Positions 58,843 to 64,000 of a stretch of DNA of 64,000 bases are shown in pieces. Each line of letters begins with the position of its first letter. The stretch's first letter is position 1. Both the position numbers and the translations under genes were made by a program. The stretch is from assembly GCA_020025545.1 (NCBI GenBank), contig JAHHRX010000002.1, positions 1 through 64,000 of the forward strand, read 5' to 3'. The notes beneath the pieces are model-generated. The model was not told where the DNA came from. It saw nothing but the letters and a program-made list of their open reading frames with translations, and did not search any database. This stretch comes from Oscillospiraceae bacterium. Its GTDB lineage: Bacteria > Bacillota > Clostridia > Oscillospirales > Oscillospiraceae.

Positions 58843-59298
58843 TTAAAATTCCACACGAAGCCGCACCAGAGCAACTTCGGATTTTTCAAATTCAATGGTT
58901 TCTTTTCCGGCTTCCAACGTAACTTTTCCGTCTTCGTAGCCCCGCAGGATGCCGGGGATTTCCTTAAGGCCGTTTCTGGGACGGTAGAGCTTCACGGTTA
59001 CGGGGCTTCCCATAAACCGCTCAAAATCTCCGGGGCGCTTCAGGCTCCGTTCCAAACCGGCAGAGCACACCTCAAAATGATAGGATTCCGCAATGGGGTC
59101 CTTTTCATCCAGCACCGGGTCCACTGCCCGGGAAATGGCCTCGCAGTCGTTAATGTCCACGCTGCCGTCGGGCTTGTCGATATACAGCCGCAGGAACCGC
59201 TCGGAGCCTTCCCGCACATATTCCACATCCCACAGCTCACAGCCGAGAGACTCTACGATGGGCTTTGCAAAACCGGCAACCACTTCTGTTACTTTCAT
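58843..59298 (-). CDS. rimP: Ribosome maturation factor RimP
   Basis: 151 residues from the ATG at 59296-59298, which has AGAGG upstream; an ATG six codons earlier lacks a site. Visible: ELWDVEYVREGSERFLRLYIDKPDGSVDINDCEAISRAVDPVLDEKDPI and YHFEVCSAGLERSLKRPGDFERFMG, the two RimP domains. It acts in 30S assembly and is the first gene of the nusA-infB operon. Confidence 0.97.
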   Translation of the reverse strand: MKVTEVVAGFAKPIVESLGCELWDVEYVREGSERFLRLYIDKPDGSVDINDCEAISRAVDPVLDEKDPIAESYHFEVCSAGLERSLKRPGDFERFMGSPVTVKLYRPRNGLKEIPGILRGYEDGKVTLEAGKETIEFEKSEVALVRLRVEF

Positions 59299-59318
59299 GT
59301 TATTCGCCTCTTTCATTC

Positions 59319-59347
59319 AAAAAGAGAGAGGGGCACGCCCCTCTCTC
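59319..59347 (-). terminator. Terminator inside the rimP-nusA leader
   Basis: GAGAGAGGGGC pairs perfectly with GCCCCTCTCTC around 2 nt (59324-59347) and is followed on the minus strand by TTTTTG. It lies after the promoter at 59376-59404 and before rimP, so it can act on the operon's own transcript as well as on read-through from the gene at 59478. Confidence 0.85.
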
Positions 59348-59375
59348 CTAAAAGTCAAACATCTTTACATGAGCG

Positions 59376-59404
59376 ATTATACCATTATCAAAGCAGGATT
59401 GCAA
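59376..59404 (-). promoter_or_regulatory. Promoter of the rimP-nusA-infB operon
   Basis: Minus strand TTGCAA (59399-59404), 17-nt spacer, TATAAT (59376-59381). The leader is about 70 nt. Confidence 0.75.
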
Positions 59405-59477
59405 CCCCTTTTTCAAAGATTTCACCACATTTTTTCGCCTTTTTTCAGATAATGGGCAGGGATAAGCCTCTATTTTT

Positions 59478-60575
59478 CTAAATACCGGGGTGCAGATACT
59501 TCCGATCCCAGTCATCGTCAAAGAGGTTGCTTCCTTCCTCCATGGGACAGCCCTGCAGAAGATCATCCGCCAAAACCGTCAGCAGCTTTGCCGGCTCCAG
59601 ACATTCCAGATAGAATTCCGGCAGAGCCTCCTGCCCCAGCACAGTGCCCAGCACCGCTCCCACAATGGCGCCCACCGCCGCCGAATGGCCGGAATGGTTC
59701 ACTGCCGTAATCATGGCGGTATCAAAATCGCCGCCGCAGGTAATGCAGGCATACAGCGCTCCCGCCAGCACCTCCGGTGCCGTCTTGCAGCCCAGCCGTT
59801 CCATGGCATCGGCGGGCATGATGTCATGGGCCTCGGCCAAAGTCTGCGCCATTTGCAGCAGCTCCCAGATACGGGTCGTCTGGGAATAATCCCTGCCGAA
59901 CTGCAGCTGCACCGCATCCACGGTGTCCTGCAAGACTTCCGCCGCAGGGCGCTTTCCGTCCCGGATCAGCAGAGAAAGGGCATGGGTCAGCACCGCTCCG
60001 GAAAGGAACGCCCGAGGCTCACCGTGGGTCAGCGCCACGGTTTCTGCGCCCAGCAGATCCAGCTCCTTCTGCTCCATATCCAGCTTGGGAGCCAGCATGG
60101 CAATGGGCACCACCGCCGTCAATGCTCCCGGATGGACGGAGGGCATTGTCCGCTTCTCCAGCGTACCGAAGGCACCTCTGCCCAGAATGTCCAGCATTCT
60201 CGAATCCATATAGTTGCGCCGCTTCAGTTGGGGCACGGCAGAAAGCCAGCAGTAGTTTGGCTCCGGCTGGCAGTATTGCTGACTGCGGGACCATTCCCGC
60301 AGGGCAAGCGCCACATAGCGGATCAGAGGGGATTTGTCCCCCTGCATCCGCTGGCGGGTCAGACCCATCAGCAGTCCGTCGGCGGCAAATGCCGCCAGCT
60401 GGGTATAGGAGGTCACATCGGCATAGCCGTTGGCAAGATCATAACCCAGCAGGCCGTTGGGGCCGTAGTCCTCCCGGATTTCGGCAAGCGACCGGTCATC
60501 TACGGTATAGCCCATGGCATCGCCCACGGCGAGCCCCAGCAGGCATCCCCGGAAGATATTGTATTTTTCCTCCAT
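59478..60575 (-). CDS. ADP-ribosylglycohydrolase-fold protein lacking the metal ligands
   Basis: 365 residues from the ATG at 60573-60575, with GGAGG 7 nt upstream. The N-terminus FRGCLLGLAVGDAMGYTVD, GYDLANGYADVTSYTQL, HPGALTAV and the C-terminal AVNHSGHSAAVGAIVGAVLG align with ADP-ribosylglycohydrolases (DraG/ARH). However, the usual metal-binding DDT after the first domain is SYT here, and the usual GDSDST of the second site is GHSAAV. The fold should be intact, but Mg2+-dependent hydrolysis is doubtful. It may bind ADP-ribose or a related ligand without cleaving it. It is a single-gene unit with its own promoter. Confidence 0.85.
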   Translation of the reverse strand: MEEKYNIFRGCLLGLAVGDAMGYTVDDRSLAEIREDYGPNGLLGYDLANGYADVTSYTQLAAFAADGLLMGLTRQRMQGDKSPLIRYVALALREWSRSQQYCQPEPNYCWLSAVPQLKRRNYMDSRMLDILGRGAFGTLEKRTMPSVHPGALTAVVPIAMLAPKLDMEQKELDLLGAETVALTHGEPRAFLSGAVLTHALSLLIRDGKRPAAEVLQDTVDAVQLQFGRDYSQTTRIWELLQMAQTLAEAHDIMPADAMERLGCKTAPEVLAGALYACITCGGDFDTAMITAVNHSGHSAAVGAIVGAVLGTVLGQEALPEFYLECLEPAKLLTVLADDLLQGCPMEEGSNLFDDDWDRKYLHPGI

Positions 60576-60606
60576 CTCGGCCCCTCCTTCGGAACTTTCT
60601 AAGGGT

Positions 60607-60635
60607 ATTATAGCGATATTCCCCGAAAAACGCAA
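60607..60635 (-). promoter_or_regulatory. Promoter of the ADP-ribosylglycohydrolase-like gene
   Basis: Minus strand TTGCGT (60630-60635), 17-nt spacer, TATAAT (60607-60612). Confidence 0.65.
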
Positions 60636-60668
60636 GAAAAAATATACCGCAGGCTGGATTTCCTGCGG
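60636..60668 (-). terminator. Terminator of the MocR gene
   Basis: CCGCAGG pairs with CCTGCGG (60647-60668) around 8 nt, followed on the minus strand by TATATTTTTTC. It abuts the next promoter. Confidence 0.75.
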
Positions 60669-60672
60669 CATA

Positions 60673-62037
60673 TCAGCCAATATCTGTATTTTGAAGACAG
60701 CTAAGCTTTGTTTCGTCCAGACCGGAGTAGTTAATGACCAGATACCCCTGCTTTGCCACATCCGTTCCGCCCCGGTAATAGCTGCTGAGGGTTCGCACCC
60801 GGACACCCTGACTCTGCCAGCGCGCCATCAGCGCCTCATCGCTGAGCGTGGTTGTCACCTTCACCAGAAAGTGCAGTCCCGCATCCTTTTCGAGAATCTC
60901 CATCCGGTTGGCCCAAGGGCACTTTTCCAGCGCCGCCGCCACCAGATCCCGGCGGGAGCGGTAAAATTTTCGCATCCGGTTGATATGCTTTTCAAAATGT
61001 CCTTCGCTGAGGAACTGCGCCAGCGTATACTGCTCAAAGCTCGCCACGGTACAGCTGTAAAATCCCAGCTTGTTCCGAAATTCCTGCAGGAGTGCATCCG
61101 GCAGCACCATGTAGCCCACACGGATGGAGGGTGCCAGAGTCTTGGTAAAGGAATTCATATAGATGACCCTTCCATGCCGATCCAGCGCCTGCAATGCAGG
61201 AAGGGGATGGGTATGGAAGCGAAATTCCGAATCGTAATCATCTTCGATAATGTAGCCGTCCTGCTTTTCCGCCCAGCTCAGCAGCTCCTGCCGCCGCTTC
61301 ACCGGCGTGACAATACCGGTAGGGAAGTGGTGAGAAGGGGAAATGTGCAGCACCCGGGCCTGCCCCAGTCTGTCCGGCAGAACGCCCCGCTCATCCATAG
61401 GCGCCGCCACGCAGCGGACACCGCCGGCGGCATAGATTTTGGGGATTTTGTCGTAGCCCGGCTCCTCAATGGCGTAAACCAGATCCCGCCCCAGAAGCTG
61501 GATCAGCAGATTATAAAGGAAATCCGTTCCCGCTCCGATGACGATATTTTCAGGGCTTACGGTCATCCCCCGAAAATCTGCCAGATGCCCTGCGATGGCC
61601 CGCCGAAGCTCCGGACACCCCTGGGTGTGGAGCGGCTGCAAAAGGGTCTTTCCGTAATTCTGAATCACCTGCCGCTGGAGCTTTGTCCACACGGAAAAGG
61701 GAAATTTTGCAGGGCCGTTGGCGGTAAGATCCAGCAGCATCTCTTCCTGCTTTTTCGGCTCCTGCTCCGGCAGAAGCCGCACCTGCGGCCGGTATTCGGC
61801 AGCTTCCACAAAATAGCCCACCTTCTCCCGGGAGGTGATATATCCCTCCGCCAGAAGCTGATTGTAGGCGGTTTCCACGGTGATCCTGCTGACCTCCAGA
61901 TTTTCTGCCAGTGCCCGCTTGGAGGGAAGCTTTTCCCCCGGCAGCAGCTTTCCGGATTGAATGTCCTGCCGTATCCGGCGGTAAAGCGACTCATAGAGAG
62001 GGACGCCGGGGGACTTTTTGATTTCATATGTCAGCAC
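60673..62037 (-). CDS. MocR/PdxR-type transcription regulator (GntR helix-turn-helix fused to aminotransferase)
   Basis: 454 residues; GTG start at 62035-62037 with AAGGAGC 7 nt upstream. Residues about 10-75 are a GntR winged helix (VPLYESLYRRIRQDIQSGKLLPGEKLPSKRALAENLEVSRITVETAYNQLLAEGYI). A linker leads to a fold-type-I aminotransferase domain with PLHTQGCPELRRAIAGHL, IIEDDYDSEFR (PLP Asp), and MNSFTKTLAPSIRVGY with the PLP lysine. MocR proteins use PLP or amino-compound binding to control genes such as pdx or gabT; no such target is adjacent. It follows the P-type ATPase gene by 13 nt, so they form one transcript. Confidence 0.93.
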   Translation of the reverse strand: MLTYEIKKSPGVPLYESLYRRIRQDIQSGKLLPGEKLPSKRALAENLEVSRITVETAYNQLLAEGYITSREKVGYFVEAAEYRPQVRLLPEQEPKKQEEMLLDLTANGPAKFPFSVWTKLQRQVIQNYGKTLLQPLHTQGCPELRRAIAGHLADFRGMTVSPENIVIGAGTDFLYNLLIQLLGRDLVYAIEEPGYDKIPKIYAAGGVRCVAAPMDERGVLPDRLGQARVLHISPSHHFPTGIVTPVKRRQELLSWAEKQDGYIIEDDYDSEFRFHTHPLPALQALDRHGRVIYMNSFTKTLAPSIRVGYMVLPDALLQEFRNKLGFYSCTVASFEQYTLAQFLSEGHFEKHINRMRKFYRSRRDLVAAALEKCPWANRMEILEKDAGLHFLVKVTTTLSDEALMARWQSQGVRVRTLSSYYRGGTDVAKQGYLVINYSGLDETKLSCLQNTDIG

Positions 62038-62050
62038 GGCGCCCGCTCCT

Positions 62051-64000
62051 TTAATTATTCTTCGTTTTCTTTGTTCGGTACAGCTTTTCGCCCCAACGGA
62101 ACAGCCGGGTCATGGCAATGAACACCAGCACCGCCACCATTGTCAGGGTAAACAGCACCAGACGGCTCTTCATGTCTCCGGGGTTCAGCTCGAAGAAGCC
62201 TTGAAGCACCGTGAAACAGAACACCAGTCCTGCGCCCATAACAATGCAGATGATCCGGCGGAACCGGTCAAAGGGCTGGCAGACCTGCAGCAGCACCAGC
62301 ATTCCCACAAAAGCCAGCAGTGCGGCACAGGCTGTGGAGATCTGCTCCGGGGCAATGGCGAACACCGCCATAAATGTCTGCGCCATGAGCACTACGAAAA
62401 TATTGGTAAGTCCCCCCGGCAATGCTCTGCGGAGGACGCCGGTAATAAACCTGCCCTGCACCCGCTCGTAGTTGGGCTCCATTGCCAGAAAGAAGGAGGG
62501 GATGCCGATGGTCAGGGAGGAAATCAGCGTCAGGTGCATGGGCACCAGAGGATAGGGCCAGCCGGTGAACAATGTGAACACCGCAAGGCCGATGGAAAAA
62601 ATATTTTTCACAAGGAAAAGGATTGCCGCGCGCTGGATATTGTTGATAACCCGGCGGCCTTCTCCCACGATACTGGGCATGGCGGCAAAATCGGATTTCA
62701 GCAGCACCAGCTGCGCAATCTGGCTTGCTGCCTGTGCGCCGCCCGCCATTGCGATGCCGCAGTCAGATTCCCGCATGGCAAGCACATCGTTGACGCCGTC
62801 GCCGGTCATGGCCACGGTGTGCCCCTGCTCTTTGAGAGCGTGAATCAGCTTTTTCTTCTGATCCGGGGTCACACGGCCGAAAACCGTGTAATTTGCCGCA
62901 GCAAAATAGATATCATCATCACTTTCCAGCTGAGAGGCATCCACATAGGCCTCCGCATTGGGGATTCCCGCACGGCCGGCAACATCGGAAACCGTTGCCG
63001 GGTGGTCGCCGGAAATGACCTTTACCTCCACACCCTGCTTGGCGAAATATTCAAAGGTCTTGGGGGCATTGGCCCGGATTCGGTTGGTAAGCACCGCCAG
63101 CGCCAGAGGCCGCAGCTTTCCCGGCTCCAGAGTTTCACAGAATTCTCCGGCATGCTGGGCGATCATAATCACACGGTAGCCACGGCCTGACCATGCCTCC
63201 ACCGTTTCTCTGTATTCCTCATAGCGGCTTCCCAGCATAAATTCGGGAGCACCCACCAAAAATGTACCCTGTCCCCGGAAGGTCGCGGCACTCCATTTGG
63301 TCTGAGAGGTAAAGGGGATTCGCTGCAGACATTCCCAGTTCGTTTCCCCGGCGTAAAGCTCCGCCATAGCCCGGGCAGTTTCGTTTTCCGGCTCCACATT
63401 GGAATAGATAGCCGCAAGGATCTGCTCCAGCCGCTCCGGAGGATCGTTTGTGAGGGGGATCAGATTGTCTGCCTCCATTCTGGACTCCGTGATGGTGCCG
63501 GTCTTATCCACGCACAGAACATCCACTCTGGCAAGGGTTTCGATGCAGTTCATGTCCTGCACCAGAACCTTTTTCTTTGTGAGCTTCAGGGCGGACACCG
63601 CCATCGCCACACTGGTCAGCAGATACAGTCCCTCAGGGATCATACCCACCAGTGCCGACACCGTTCCCTCCACGCTCTGGCGCAGGTTCAGCTGAATAAC
63701 GCTGTACTGCTTATAAAACAGCATCAGTCCCACGGGAATCAGCATAATGCCCACCACCCGGATCAGCTTATCCAGAGAGAGCATCATTTCGGATTTGGCG
63801 GCCATGGGGTCTGCCTTGGCTTCTGCCGCAAGCTTTGCCGCGAAAGCATCCTGTCCTACATGGGTCAGCTGAACGCGTCCTTTTCCCGCCACCACGAAGC
63901 TGCCGGATTTCAGTTCGTCCCCGGGGCGCTTCACAATGACATCCGCCTCGCCGGTAATGAGGGATTCATTGACCTGCAATTCGCCGGTACGCAGAGTTGC
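62051..64000 (-). CDS. CtpE-type cation-transporting P-type ATPase (partial, N-terminus outside window)
   Basis: The frame is open to the window edge, 649 residues seen. The actuator loop motif TGE is in NESLITGEAD at the very start, so about 130-150 residues are missing. Two helices lead to VGMIPEGLYLLTSVAMAVSALKL, the phosphorylation site DKTGTIT (about residue 168), an N-domain (FTSQTKWSAAT), the hinge GDGVNDVLAMRESDCGIAM and C-terminal membrane helices. The M4 motif P-E-G-L and overall layout match the CtpE group, shown in mycobacteria to take up Ca2+; the ion here is not proven. Confidence 0.9.
   Translation of the reverse strand, partial: ATLRTGELQVNESLITGEADVIVKRPGDELKSGSFVVAGKGRVQLTHVGQDAFAAKLAAEAKADPMAAKSEMMLSLDKLIRVVGIMLIPVGLMLFYKQYSVIQLNLRQSVEGTVSALVGMIPEGLYLLTSVAMAVSALKLTKKKVLVQDMNCIETLARVDVLCVDKTGTITESRMEADNLIPLTNDPPERLEQILAAIYSNVEPENETARAMAELYAGETNWECLQRIPFTSQTKWSAATFRGQGTFLVGAPEFMLGSRYEEYRETVEAWSGRGYRVIMIAQHAGEFCETLEPGKLRPLALAVLTNRIRANAPKTFEYFAKQGVEVKVISGDHPATVSDVAGRAGIPNAEAYVDASQLESDDDIYFAAANYTVFGRVTPDQKKKLIHALKEQGHTVAMTGDGVNDVLAMRESDCGIAMAGGAQAASQIAQLVLLKSDFAAMPSIVGEGRRVINNIQRAAILFLVKNIFSIGLAVFTLFTGWPYPLVPMHLTLISSLTIGIPSFFLAMEPNYERVQGRFITGVLRRALPGGLTNIFVVLMAQTFMAVFAIAPEQISTACAALLAFVGMLVLLQVCQPFDRFRRIICIVMGAGLVFCFTVLQGFFELNPGDMKSRLVLFTLTMVAVLVFIAMTRLFRWGEKLYRTKKTKNN

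Overview
The window reads as chromosomal DNA of a Gram-positive, spore-forming, anaerobic gut-type Clostridium relative, most likely in Oscillospirales/Oscillospiraceae. The reasons are a spoIIE-type phosphatase, a CO dehydrogenase/acetyl-CoA synthase cluster, a tetrahydrofolate riboswitch on an ECF-type folate transporter, surface glycosidases with a Gram-positive cell-wall sorting tail, and the usual Firmicutes order of the nusA-infB operon. This placement is inference from gene content; there is no rRNA in the window. Most promoters fit a sigma-A TTGACA-N16/17-TATAAT pattern.

Layout. 1-0.4 kb: end of a phage-like hypothetical protein. 0.5-1.8 kb: CapA-like protein. 2.0-6.8 kb: a compact three-gene operon cooS-cooC-acsB with its own promoter and terminator, and without the corrinoid protein or methyltransferase genes. 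7.0-9.4 kb: divergent radical-SAM protein and RlmD/TrmA-type RNA methyltransferase. 9.5-18.5 kb: an oligopeptide ABC transporter operon (oppA-B-C-D-F plus a DUF3899-like membrane protein) in which both ATPases and one permease carry long insertions. 18.5-20.5 kb: a THF riboswitch controlling a FolT-like protein with an extra extracytoplasmic domain. 20.5-21.2 kb: a two-gene operon of a His-rich protein and the nickel protein CooT, a plausible nickel-supply partner for the CODH. 21.3-23.0 kb: DUF2207-like membrane protein. 23.1-32.6 kb: two very large secreted, wall-anchored glycosidases (GH84 and GH20) that share a recently duplicated 3' module and have long leaders. 33-38.7 kb: aminotransferase and murI, an acetyltransferase, then prfA-tsaE-tsaB-upp. 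38.9-42.9 kb: spoIIE, a small lipoprotein with a structured leader, hemW. 42.9-46.2 kb: lepA and divergent rpoD. 46.4-49.5 kb: MATE exporter and an AT-richer patch with two unknown membrane proteins. 49.7-59.4 kb: rimP-nusA-rnpM-ylxQ-infB-rbfA-truB-ribF-rpsO-pnp, with hairpins at several junctions. 59.5-64 kb: a degenerate ADP-ribosylglycohydrolase homologue, a MocR-type regulator and a truncated CtpE-type P-type ATPase.

How it fits together. CODH/ACS, CooC, CooT and the His-rich protein form one functional theme: nickel-dependent C1 metabolism. The THF riboswitch ties folate uptake, the C1 carrier, to the same chemistry. GH84 and GH20 both act on N-acetylhexosamine-containing host glycans. 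The most interesting leads are the structured RNA leaders (the lipoprotein pseudoknot at 41092-41138, the pnp leader hairpin, the terminator inside the rimP-nusA leader), the enlarged Opp ATPases, the two-gene nickel module, and the ADP-ribosylglycohydrolase homologue that lacks its metal ligands. All functional statements rest on reading motifs by eye; no database search was run.
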